Source: a virus. Taken from it: a DNA stretch of 27,557 nt. The notes under the pieces are model-generated. The model had not been told where the DNA came from. It searched no databases and worked only from the letters and a program-made list of their open reading frames with translations. Shown piece after piece: positions 21,318 through 27,399 of the stretch. The stretch covers positions 1-27,557 of the IMG/VR virus record IMGVR_UViG_3300017710_000041. One strand, written 5' to 3'. How positions within the stretch are numbered: the first letter of the stretch is position 1; every line of letters begins with the position of its first letter. Both the position numbers and the translations under genes were made by a program.

Positions 21318-21866
21318 ATGGAAAATAAGAGAGTAAAGAGAATATTCATTGATATGGACGGAGTCTTGGTTGACTTCATTAAGGGTGTTTCTGAGATGAT
21401 TGGGAAACCTTTGACAGCGGATGATGCTGGTCACAGTGAATACGATGAGAGAAAACAAGAACTGACGGACAAGAGATTGTTCAGAAATTTACCACCAATG
21501 GTTGACTACCATGAGTTGATTGGTTATGTAAAACATACTCAACTTCCTTGGGAAATCTTGACTGCTGCTGGTAAAGTAAACAGACAAACAGTTGTCTATG
21601 ACAAGTGTGAGTGGATTAAACAGTATGTTGACCCATTCATCGTGACTACTTGTACTTACAGTGGAACACAGAAAGGTGCTTTCGCTGAGAAAGGTAGTGT
21701 TTTGATAGACGATAGACAAGTTAACATCGATGCTTGGGAAGCTAACGGTGGTATTGGTATCCTTCACACTAGTGCGGAGAATACAATCAACCAGTTGAAA
21801 GCACTCAGAAGTGGTGCTGACGTTGTCGAGTTAAAAAAAGAAGTCCCTGTAGTGAAACATAAGTAA
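21318..21866 (+). CDS. HAD-type 5'(3')-deoxyribonucleotidase
   Basis: This is a 182-residue reading from ATG 21318. A longer frame begins with TTG at 21282, but that TTG is the -35 box, so I reject it. HAD motif I is IFIDMDGVLVDF (Asp12, Asp14). Motif II corresponds to EILTAAGK, and SVLIDDRQVNIDAW is motif IV with the acidic pair. The length and the DMDGVLVDF form fit the NT5C/5'-nucleotidase C family that removes phosphate from dNMPs. It would adjust dNTP pools during infection, in keeping with nrdAB and mazG upstream and thyX downstream. It is the last gene before a terminator. Confidence 0.88.
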   Translation: MENKRVKRIFIDMDGVLVDFIKGVSEMIGKPLTADDAGHSEYDERKQELTDKRLFRNLPPMVDYHELIGYVKHTQLPWEILTAAGKVNRQTVVYDKCEWIKQYVDPFIVTTCTYSGTQKGAFAEKGSVLIDDRQVNIDAWEANGGIGILHTSAENTINQLKALRSGADVVELKKEVPVVKHK

Positions 21867-21867
21867 C

Positions 21868-21965
21868 TATTCATCGTGCATGGATGAGAGGGGAGCTCTG
21901 ACCTGTCGCAAGGGAAGAGAAAGGACGGGTCTTGAGCATTTGCGCCCAGTTATACGTCCGTAGGA
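21868..21965 (+). ncRNA. Candidate structured RNA / leader element
   Basis: This stretch is non-coding and clearly more GC-rich than its surroundings. Visible pairings: TTCATC/GATGAG near 21870-21888; GCTC (21895-21898) with GAGC (21934-21937), enclosing GACCTGTC (21900-21907) with GACGGGTC (21924-21931) over a purine loop; and a possible pseudoknot GGACG (21923-21927) with CGTCC (21955-21959). CGCAA (21907-21911) can alternatively pair with TTGCG (21940-21944). Competing helices followed by a terminator are the layout of a riboswitch or of a small RNA processed from the early transcript. I cannot match it to a named RNA family. Confidence 0.45.
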
Positions 21966-22006
21966 AAAAATACAATAACTGAAATTGCGAGACAATTTTT
22001 CGGGGT

Positions 22007-22041
22007 GGGGGTTTAGTCTTTAAAGAAACTCCCCCGTTTTT
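22007..22041 (+). terminator. Rho-independent terminator
   Basis: GGGGGTTT (22007-22014) pairs with AAA (22026-22028) and CCCCC (22031-22035), with a 2-nt bulge, and is followed by TTTTT (22037-22041). A weaker hairpin AAATTG/CAATTT lies just upstream (21982-21998). It should end the early transcript running from the primase or deoxyribonucleotidase promoters. Confidence 0.85.
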
Positions 22042-22047
22042 GTATCC

Positions 22048-22055
22048 ACTAAATA
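22048..22055 (+). promoter_or_regulatory. Late promoter-like octamer ACTAAATA before iscU
   Basis: ACTAAATA lies 5 nt (aggct) before ATG 22061, the same spacing as other late octamers, and directly after the terminator, so downstream genes need a promoter here. It is two mismatches from TATAAATA; the identical octamer occurs at 9808. Confidence 0.5.
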
Positions 22056-22060
22056 AGGCT

Positions 22061-22501
22061 ATGGCATATTCACAAAAAGTAATTGATAGATTCAATGACG
22101 TACTAGAGAATCCTCAGAAACATTCAGTCGGTAGGTTTGACCCTAATGACCCTAATGTTGCAACAGGAATGGCAGGAGCACCCGCCTGCGGTGATGTTAT
22201 GAAACTAGACCTTCTTATGGATGGTGATTACATAACAGATGTCAAGTTCAAAACATATGGTTGCGGTAGTGCAATAGCATCATCCACCATGTTTGTTGAG
22301 ATGTTAAAGGGTAAGACAATAGAACAAGCAAAAGAAATCAAAGATAAAGATATTGCAGACGCTCTTGAACTACCACCAATTAAATTACATTGTAGTGTTC
22401 TTGCGGAAGAATCTATAAGAAAAGCGATAACCCATTGGGAAGAAAAGTCTGACCATAGGAAACATAATTATTATGAAACAACCGAAAACAATACAGACTG
22501 A
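22061..22501 (+). CDS. iscU: Fe-S cluster assembly scaffold IscU
   Basis: The protein has 146 residues. The frame is open from 22040, but ATG 22061 follows the terminator and octamer. The three cluster-binding cysteines of IscU are present: C43 in APACGDVMK, C68 in YGCGSAIASS and C111 in LHCSVLAEE, with the Asp after the first Cys (D45) and His110 before the third. LPPIK, just before C111, matches the LPPVK motif recognised by the HscA chaperone. It is therefore likely functional with the host IscS/HscAB machinery, since no cysteine desulfurase is seen here. The C-terminus is extended by an Asn/His-rich tail. It overlaps the next gene by 29 nt. Confidence 0.92.
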   Translation: MAYSQKVIDRFNDVLENPQKHSVGRFDPNDPNVATGMAGAPACGDVMKLDLLMDGDYITDVKFKTYGCGSAIASSTMFVEMLKGKTIEQAKEIKDKDIADALELPPIKLHCSVLAEESIRKAITHWEEKSDHRKHNYYETTENNTD

Positions 22502-23093
22502 CGACATACGGGTAACGTTTAGTCAACACATTGCTCACTATGAGAATGCCTTCCACGATAAACATTGCAAAGACTTCATAGAATTCTTTGAATATCACAA
22601 AAAACTTGGTGTAACAGAACTTCGCTCAGACTATGATGAGGGTGCTGGTGCCCAAAAGAAGAAAGACGAATCAATGTCTTATCATCAAGTGCCTGAAAGC
22701 ACAAAATTTACACAACAGTTTGGTGGTTTCATTGACTACACCATCAACCGATTATTGCCCATCTATGCAACTGAATACTTTGATGAACTTGCATCCAATA
22801 TGTTAACCATGTATGAGGGTAAGGTACAACTTACACAACCTTCTGAAGGGTATCATATATGGCATTGTGAAAGTTATGGTAATCTAGCAAAGAATAGAGT
22901 TCTTGCATGGTCTCTATTTCTGAATGATGTAGAAGAAGGTGGTGAGACAGAGTTTATAGAACAATGTCTGAGGTTTAAACCTAAGATGGGTGACTTCCTA
23001 ATGTGGCCAGCAGGATTTACGCACCTTCATAGAGGAAATCCACCTCTTTCGGGGCATAAATACATTGCTACAGGATGGATAGAATACAAATAG
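22473..23093 (+). CDS. 2OG-Fe(II) oxygenase (prolyl-hydroxylase-like), HxE variant
   Basis: The protein has 206 residues. The double-stranded beta-helix core is clear: GYHIWHCES, then LAWSLFLNDVEEGGETEF, then KPKMGDFLMWPAGFTHLHRG and HKYIATGWIEY. The iron ligands would be His and Glu in WHCE (HxE where most relatives have HxD) and the distal His in FTHLHRG, with Lys in GHKYIATGW as the 2OG carboxylate partner. The N-terminal half is helical (ENAFHDKHCKDFIEFFEYHK). The start overlaps iscU by 29 nt. It would need Fe(II), O2 and 2-oxoglutarate. The substrate is unknown. Confidence 0.85.
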   Translation: MKQPKTIQTDDIRVTFSQHIAHYENAFHDKHCKDFIEFFEYHKKLGVTELRSDYDEGAGAQKKKDESMSYHQVPESTKFTQQFGGFIDYTINRLLPIYATEYFDELASNMLTMYEGKVQLTQPSEGYHIWHCESYGNLAKNRVLAWSLFLNDVEEGGETEFIEQCLRFKPKMGDFLMWPAGFTHLHRGNPPLSGHKYIATGWIEYK

Positions 23094-23101
23094 GAGAAAA
23101 T

Positions 23102-23248
23102 ATGCAATATTTACAGAAATTCCTAGATTGGCATGAACGCATGTGTTATAAGTTCATTGACCATTTTGACATAACCGAATACCAATGTATGTGGTTAATG
23201 TTTGCAGAGGGATTCTTTTTAGCATTGTTATTACTATGGATTTTTTAA
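23102..23248 (+). CDS. Very short membrane protein
   Basis: This is a 48-residue frame in the gap after the oxygenase. AGGAG (23092-23096) lies 5 nt before ATG 23102, a textbook ribosome binding site. The N-terminal part is aromatic and charged (LQKFLDWHERMCYKF) and residues about 29-48 are a transmembrane helix (CMWLMFAEGFFLALLLLWIF), which ends the protein. It overlaps the next start by 13 nt. The position just upstream of the spanins makes a lysis-related (holin-like) role conceivable, but one helix and no charged tail do not prove it. Confidence 0.65.
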   Translation: MQYLQKFLDWHERMCYKFIDHFDITEYQCMWLMFAEGFFLALLLLWIF

Positions 23249-23481
23249 AACGACAATTAAAAAAGTTTTGGTCATGGGTAAAATCATTATTCATGACACG
23301 TTACACTGTGTCTGTATCGTACAACGCCGAATGGGGTGATAAGGACGATAGAGTATACACAGGTGTAAGAAAGATAATCACGAAGAAAGAGAAATTACTA
23401 TCTTTCATTGATTCTGAAAAGAGACCAGTAGAGATTCGTGGTGCTGCTGGACTCAATTACAAGATAGAGGTAGAAGACTAA
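23236..23481 (+). CDS. Small unknown basic protein
   Basis: This is an 81-residue reading from ATG 23236; the frame is open from 23185, but that part overlaps the previous short gene almost entirely. The N-terminus is an amphipathic aromatic-basic helix (FLKRQLKKFWSWVKSLF), which could lie on a membrane surface. The rest is beta-rich (YTVSVSYNAEWGD, RPVEIRGAAGLNYKIEVED) and predicted to be one small domain. It ends one base into the i-spanin start (TAATG). Function unknown. Confidence 0.65.
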   Translation: MDFLKRQLKKFWSWVKSLFMTRYTVSVSYNAEWGDKDDRVYTGVRKIITKKEKLLSFIDSEKRPVEIRGAAGLNYKIEVED

Positions 23482-23864
23482 TGCAACAGTTATTAATAGG
23501 CATAATCTTAGTTCTTGGTCTTGGTGGATATTACCTGTATAATCAAAACCAAACATTGTTAGCAAACAATCAGAAGTTAGAGTATGCAGTAGAAGAACAG
23601 AAAGCCGCCATGACTGCCTTAAAGGAGAACTTTGAGAAGCAGGGTAAAGCACTGCTAAACATGTCACGCAAGAATGCGGAGATAGAGGCAGAGAAACAAG
23701 AATACTTAGCAATCTTTGCTAGACACAATTTAGATATGCTTGCATTGAAGAAGCCAGGTTTGATTACAAATAGGTTTAACAATGGAAGTCAAAAAGTGAT
23801 GGAGGGCATGGAAAATGATACAGAAGAACTTTATAAGCTTACTGTTCCTAGTGACAGTGATTAG
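23481..23864 (+). CDS. Inner-membrane spanin (Rz-like)
   Basis: The protein has 127 residues. One N-terminal transmembrane helix (about 2-20, LLIGIILVLGLGGYYLY) is followed by a long coiled coil (about 25-75) and a short conserved module, KKPGLITNRFNNGSQKVMEG, of the type found in i-spanins of T4-like and cyanophages. The topology (N-in, coiled coil in the periplasm) and the overlapping downstream lipoprotein gene define a two-component spanin. It links the inner membrane to the o-spanin to disrupt the outer membrane at lysis. This implies a Gram-negative host. No holin or endolysin is recognised in the window. Confidence 0.85.
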   Translation: MQQLLIGIILVLGLGGYYLYNQNQTLLANNQKLEYAVEEQKAAMTALKENFEKQGKALLNMSRKNAEIEAEKQEYLAIFARHNLDMLALKKPGLITNRFNNGSQKVMEGMENDTEELYKLTVPSDSD

Positions 23865-24336
23865 TGGTTGTTCACTATTACCACAAAAACAGATTGAGAT
23901 AGTCTCTAAACCAATAGAGATTGAAATCATGCAACCTACATTGCCTAGACCTGTAGATTTAACTGCACCCGAATGGTGGGTAGTATCGGAAGCAAAGATT
24001 ACAAATCCGTGTAGGAAAACAATCTCTTTTGAACCACCTAAGTATAATGAGAAGGGTGAAGAGGTCTTAAAGAGACCTAAGAGTTGCGACAAAGCAGACA
24101 CAGAAAACCCCGATTGGCCAGATGGTTATACCTACCTAGACCAGTTCTTAGATGAAATGAAAGAACAGAACAATGGTGAGGTACTATTTGTAGGTACTAC
24201 CATTGGTGATTACAAAATCATGTCAGAAGATATGCAAGAATTGAAAAGGTATATCAAACAGCTGGGTGAAGTAATAATTTATTATCGTGATGTAACAGTG
24301 AAAAATGATGAGACCAAACCGACAGACAAAGACTAA
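23815..24336 (+). CDS. Outer-membrane spanin lipoprotein (Rz1-like), long form
   Basis: This 173-residue protein starts 50 nt inside the i-spanin gene. The signal peptide MIQKNFISLLFLVTVISGC ends in lipobox ISGC (Cys19). The mature N-terminus is Pro-rich (KPIEIEIMQPTLPRPVDL), typical of o-spanins. Lambda Rz1 is only 60 residues, but here about 110 further residues follow, including NPDWPDGYTYLDQFLDEM and a terminal helix ending in charged residues. The extra part may have another periplasmic role. It overlaps the next gene by 32 nt. Confidence 0.85.
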   Translation: MIQKNFISLLFLVTVISGCSLLPQKQIEIVSKPIEIEIMQPTLPRPVDLTAPEWWVVSEAKITNPCRKTISFEPPKYNEKGEEVLKRPKSCDKADTENPDWPDGYTYLDQFLDEMKEQNNGEVLFVGTTIGDYKIMSEDMQELKRYIKQLGEVIIYYRDVTVKNDETKPTDKD

Positions 24337-25081
24337 TCAATTCCAACCACTAGAGGCGTATCGCACAGAACTATTTGCGACACCTTTTTGGAAGATGAGG
24401 TTCAACTACAATCTAGACGAGATTGTTCGTGATGTGCGTAAAGCAGTTTCTGTTGTAGAAAGGCAAAGTGGGGGTGATAACAAAAGAAACTACACCACCT
24501 ATTTCGATAGAGATATCCACGATGAATACATTGGTCAAACAGAGTGGTGTAAACAACTAACCACTAATCTCAAAGATACCTATGTCGATATCATGCACAA
24601 AGAGTTCTTGAAAGACCCTAGAGAACATAACATGCTACGCAGTAACATACACTGCTGTCTATGGGTCAACCGTTATACAGACCAACATGAACACAGTGTT
24701 CACAATCACAAAGGCACAATACTCAGTGGTACGTTCTACGTGAAGACATCACAACCCTGTGCACCTATCATATTTGAAAGTCCTAATGAATATGCAAACA
24801 TGTTATTCATGACAACGGATAGACATCATCAAAGTGACAACGGACAAGACAATCATTACGGTGTGCCTGCAATACAGAAAGAGTTTCAATTTCAACCAAG
24901 AGATGGTGACATTGCTCTATGGCCTTCATACCTGTACCATCATGTACCATCCCAAGAAAACCAAGAAGAACGTATATCCATAAGTTTCAATCTTGCACAT
25001 TCTGAAATGTATGGCCCAAGTACAACAGATAAATTGCTGGATGAGTGTGACTATTCATTCTTAACACAAGGGGAATGTTAA
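24305..25081 (+). CDS. 2OG-Fe(II) oxygenase-like protein (TIGR02466 type)
   Basis: The protein has 258 residues (ATG 24305 or 24308). The opening LEAYRTELFATPFWKMRF is typical of the TIGR02466-like family of putative 2OG oxygenases. The core has NRYTDQHEHSVHNHKG, then ILSGTFYVKTSQPCAPIIF, then GDIALWPSYLYHHVPSQENQ and ERISISFNL. The family's HxH-type motif, distal His (YHHV) and 2OG-binding Arg (ERISISFN) are present. A His/Asp/Asn-rich insert (DRHHQSDNGQDNHYG) separates strands. The protein at 26549 shares the same core, so the two are probably paralogous. The substrate is unknown. Confidence 0.82.
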   Translation: MMRPNRQTKTNQFQPLEAYRTELFATPFWKMRFNYNLDEIVRDVRKAVSVVERQSGGDNKRNYTTYFDRDIHDEYIGQTEWCKQLTTNLKDTYVDIMHKEFLKDPREHNMLRSNIHCCLWVNRYTDQHEHSVHNHKGTILSGTFYVKTSQPCAPIIFESPNEYANMLFMTTDRHHQSDNGQDNHYGVPAIQKEFQFQPRDGDIALWPSYLYHHVPSQENQEERISISFNLAHSEMYGPSTTDKLLDECDYSFLTQGEC

Positions 25082-25770
25082 TGAAACACTATTCAAACGA
25101 TGAACTTTTTAGATTCAATAAGAAGTTAGACCCAGTTGTAAAGGATGGGGTAGTCTATATTGATAATCTATACGAGAATGCTGATGATATACATGACTGG
25201 TTGACTAGTCAGCAATATCCTTTATGGAAGTATAACGAAGAAAGAACCACATCAAGAAATGGTAAGGACTATCTAGACTGTAGACTGATACACAAGATTG
25301 GTTATCCTACACGACTTTATCAAAATCAAATGAACATGTTGCAGAATATATGCAGAGACCAAGGTTGGTGGAATTATGGGTACTCTTACGATAATGCCTA
25401 TGAATTCAATTGTTTCCAATCATTAGAAAACCATGACCCTGCTATACAGCATTACCCACATATCGATAGTGCTCTCAATGCCTTGGATTCCGAATCTGTG
25501 ATTAACGTTATCACTTACATGGACAAACAAGAAAACGGTGGAACTGCCGTTTACGAGGGGACATGGATAAGTAATGACGAACAAGAGAATTTATTGTACC
25601 CAGTGGAAGAGTTGTTTGATATCAAACAGATTATCCCACATAAGTTCAATAGACTAGTCATGTTCCCAGGCAATCAATTGCATGGTGGATACATAGAGGA
25701 TTACTCCAAGTATATGGGTGAAAATTGGAGATATACTCAAGTAACATTTTTTCACCCGCAGAGAAGATAA
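25081..25770 (+). CDS. 2OG-Fe(II) oxygenase-like protein (DUF6445-like)
   Basis: This is a 229-residue reading from ATG 25081, chosen over 25075 because AAGGGG (25068-25073) lies 7 nt upstream. The core pattern has HYPHIDSALNALDS (H-x-D iron ligands), NVITYMDKQENGGTAVYEG, then NRLVMFPGNQLHGGYI with the distal His, and WRYTQVTFF with the Arg for 2OG. This matches a family I recall as DUF6445. The N-terminal part (ENADDIHDWLTSQQYPLW) is helical. It overlaps the previous stop and shares one base with the next start. The substrate is unknown. Confidence 0.8.
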   Translation: MKHYSNDELFRFNKKLDPVVKDGVVYIDNLYENADDIHDWLTSQQYPLWKYNEERTTSRNGKDYLDCRLIHKIGYPTRLYQNQMNMLQNICRDQGWWNYGYSYDNAYEFNCFQSLENHDPAIQHYPHIDSALNALDSESVINVITYMDKQENGGTAVYEGTWISNDEQENLLYPVEELFDIKQIIPHKFNRLVMFPGNQLHGGYIEDYSKYMGENWRYTQVTFFHPQRR

Positions 25771-25988
25771 TGCCAACAAAATATAAACCCAGTGCAACGA
25801 GAGTTGATAGAGCAACCAAGAAAGTAGAGATTGACCATTTCTATGTCAAACAAATATCCAAGACAGAAGCATTCAAAATGTTGAATGACCGTAATGTCAA
25901 ACCAAAGGTTAAGCGTAAGATACGCAACGAATTAGTCAGAAGGGGTATTGAAATTGTATACGTACCTAAAACTTTAGGAAATGTTTAA
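25770..25988 (+). CDS. Small basic unknown protein, T4-like phage type
   Basis: This is a 72-residue reading from ATG 25770 (TAATG with the previous stop); the longer frame from 25725 lies inside the oxygenase gene. The protein is basic and helical, with KYKPSATRVDRATKKVEI at the start and VKPKVKRKIRNELVRRGIEI near the end. I recognise this pattern as a short protein common in T4-like marine phages but without known function. The high Lys/Arg content suits nucleic acid binding. It overlaps the SET-domain gene by 8 nt. Confidence 0.75.
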   Translation: MPTKYKPSATRVDRATKKVEIDHFYVKQISKTEAFKMLNDRNVKPKVKRKIRNELVRRGIEIVYVPKTLGNV

Positions 25989-26334
25989 AGAAACCCACTA
26001 TCGCCCGTTACCCAAATCTGTTACAATAGCTATGTCCTCTATACAGGGACTAGGTTTATTTGCTACAGAAGATATACCAAAGGGTACTGATTTAGGGATG
26101 ACACATTTGTGGTTCCTTAATCAATGGATAAGAACGCCATTAGGTGGATTCATCAATCATGCAGAGAACCCTAACGCAGAAGCGAAAGAGAGAACAGATA
26201 CTGTTTATCAAGGTAAGATTATTAGAGAAGTAACAATTAGAACATTGGTAACCGTGACGGACATCAAGAAAGGTGAAGAAATCACATTTTATTACACTTT
26301 GAAGGAATACTTCAACAAACCTATAGCAACATGA
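25981..26334 (+). CDS. SET-domain protein (putative lysine methyltransferase)
   Basis: This is a 117-residue protein composed almost only of a minimal SET domain: MSSIQGLGLFATEDIPKGTD (SAM-binding RGxGxFA-type loop), GGFINHAENPNAEAK (the FINHxxxPN motif, RFxNHSC-like, SAM contact), and DIKKGEEITFYYT (GEELxxDY-like motif with the catalytic Tyr region). No pre-SET or post-SET zinc clusters are present. It probably methylates a lysine in a host or phage protein using S-adenosylmethionine. The target is unknown. It is embedded between oxygenase genes, and the overlaps at both ends indicate co-translation. Confidence 0.88.
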   Translation: MFKETHYRPLPKSVTIAMSSIQGLGLFATEDIPKGTDLGMTHLWFLNQWIRTPLGGFINHAENPNAEAKERTDTVYQGKIIREVTIRTLVTVTDIKKGEEITFYYTLKEYFNKPIAT

Positions 26335-26552
26335 GAAAAGAAGAACTGGTAGAATTATTTGAAAAATTACATAAAGAGGATACAACAGGAAACATTGAGG
26401 CAGTAGTCCATGATGTGAATGGTGGTACATTTACCACTGATAGTATTAGATTGGATATGGATGGGGGTAGACTCATTATATGCCAGATGAATAGTCCTTG
26501 TTATGATTCAAATAAAGAGAACTGGAAGACTGAATTGGAGTTCATTAGATGA
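26331..26552 (+). CDS. Small unknown protein
   Basis: The protein has 73 residues and is acidic. The N-terminal helix EELVELFEKLHKEDT is followed by beta strands (EAVVHDVNGGTFTTDSIRL, DGGRLIICQMNS). The two-part layout could be a small alpha/beta domain. It overlaps the SET gene (ATGA) and the next gene (ATGA) by 4 nt each. No family recognised. It might be an accessory protein to one of its neighbours, an inference from coupling alone. Confidence 0.65.
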   Translation: MRKEELVELFEKLHKEDTTGNIEAVVHDVNGGTFTTDSIRLDMDGGRLIICQMNSPCYDSNKENWKTELEFIR

Positions 26553-27157
26553 GAGAGGGGATGTTTAGTCCTATAATGCTGTGTAGTCGATATGTGACTA
26601 TGCTAGACGAGATAGACAATGATGCTCTAGAACGTCAGATTCATAATCGAGCATTGATGAAAGAACCATATTACCCTTCGGGGGTGCATAGTATGGATAC
26701 AGCACCAGGCGAAGAGTTCAGTCATGACGCCAATGGACTACCTATGAGTGGTGAGAGCAAGAAATTAGTTGACCTTATTCATAAAGTTATAGACGAGGAA
26801 ATAGTTGAGGGGTTTAGGACATATGCATGTTGGGTTCATCTAGTCGGAGCTAATGAACAAACTTCATTACATTCTCATTCTGTATATCATGAACTAGACC
26901 CACATTTATCATGGTGCTATTATGTTAAGACACCACCCGACTGCGGTAATCTATCGTTTGACACTACAATTCACACTAGACATATTTGGATGGAAGAAGA
27001 ATCTGTAGCAGGTAAATTGGTGGTGTTCCCATGGTGGATGCCTCATGGTACTACAAAAAATAACAGTGGTGATATGAGAATATCTATCAGTGGTAATTGC
27101 ACAGGTAAATTTGATGACCCTAAAAATCTATACAACATAGTAGGACTTACAGACTAA
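26549..27157 (+). CDS. 2OG-Fe(II) oxygenase / cupin-fold protein (TIGR02466-like)
   Basis: The protein has 202 residues. The core is EQTSLHSHSVYHE, then LSWCYYVKTPPDCGNLSF, then GKLVVFPWWMPHGTTKNN and DMRISISGNC, paralleling the 24305 protein (HxH motif, distal His in the PHGT turn, and Arg in RISIS). The first half is helical and variable. A Met-rich N-terminus (MREGMFSPIMLCSRYVTM) may include an alternative start. It overlaps neighbours by 4 nt and 1 nt. The substrate is unknown; the iron and 2OG requirement is inferred from the family. Confidence 0.75.
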   Translation: MREGMFSPIMLCSRYVTMLDEIDNDALERQIHNRALMKEPYYPSGVHSMDTAPGEEFSHDANGLPMSGESKKLVDLIHKVIDEEIVEGFRTYACWVHLVGANEQTSLHSHSVYHELDPHLSWCYYVKTPPDCGNLSFDTTIHTRHIWMEEESVAGKLVVFPWWMPHGTTKNNSGDMRISISGNCTGKFDDPKNLYNIVGLTD

Positions 27158-27396
27158 TGATAATAAGATTCTTAAAGACACTTAAAAATTGGATAGACCC
27201 TAACCATTGGGCTAACAAGATAGGAGAAAATAGTGGTGCCTATGATAAAGCAAGAAACAGTAAACTCAGACAGTGGGTAGACAGTTTAGAAGGATGGAAA
27301 TGGTGGGCATGGCAATTAGGCCCATGTCTATTAGTATTCATATTATTAGAGTTGGGTTTGAACCAACTCGGTATGACAATGTTACCTTGGAGATAA
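27157..27396 (+). CDS. Small membrane protein
   Basis: This 79-residue protein has a basic aromatic N-terminus (FLKTLKNWIDPNHWANKIG), a charged helix, and one transmembrane segment at about 52-70 (LGPCLLVFILLELGLNQLG) preceded by a Trp-rich stretch (WKWWAWQ). It shares one base with the previous stop (TAATG) and ends 3 nt before thyX. Similar small Trp-rich membrane proteins occur in marine T4-like phages, but I cannot assign a role. Confidence 0.7.
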   Translation: MIIRFLKTLKNWIDPNHWANKIGENSGAYDKARNSKLRQWVDSLEGWKWWAWQLGPCLLVFILLELGLNQLGMTMLPWR

Positions 27397-27399
27397 TAA

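Noticed and set aside
21868-21965. tRNA gene in the GC-rich gap
   Set aside because: No acceptor/T-arm pattern or GTTCGA-type T-loop could be found in either orientation.
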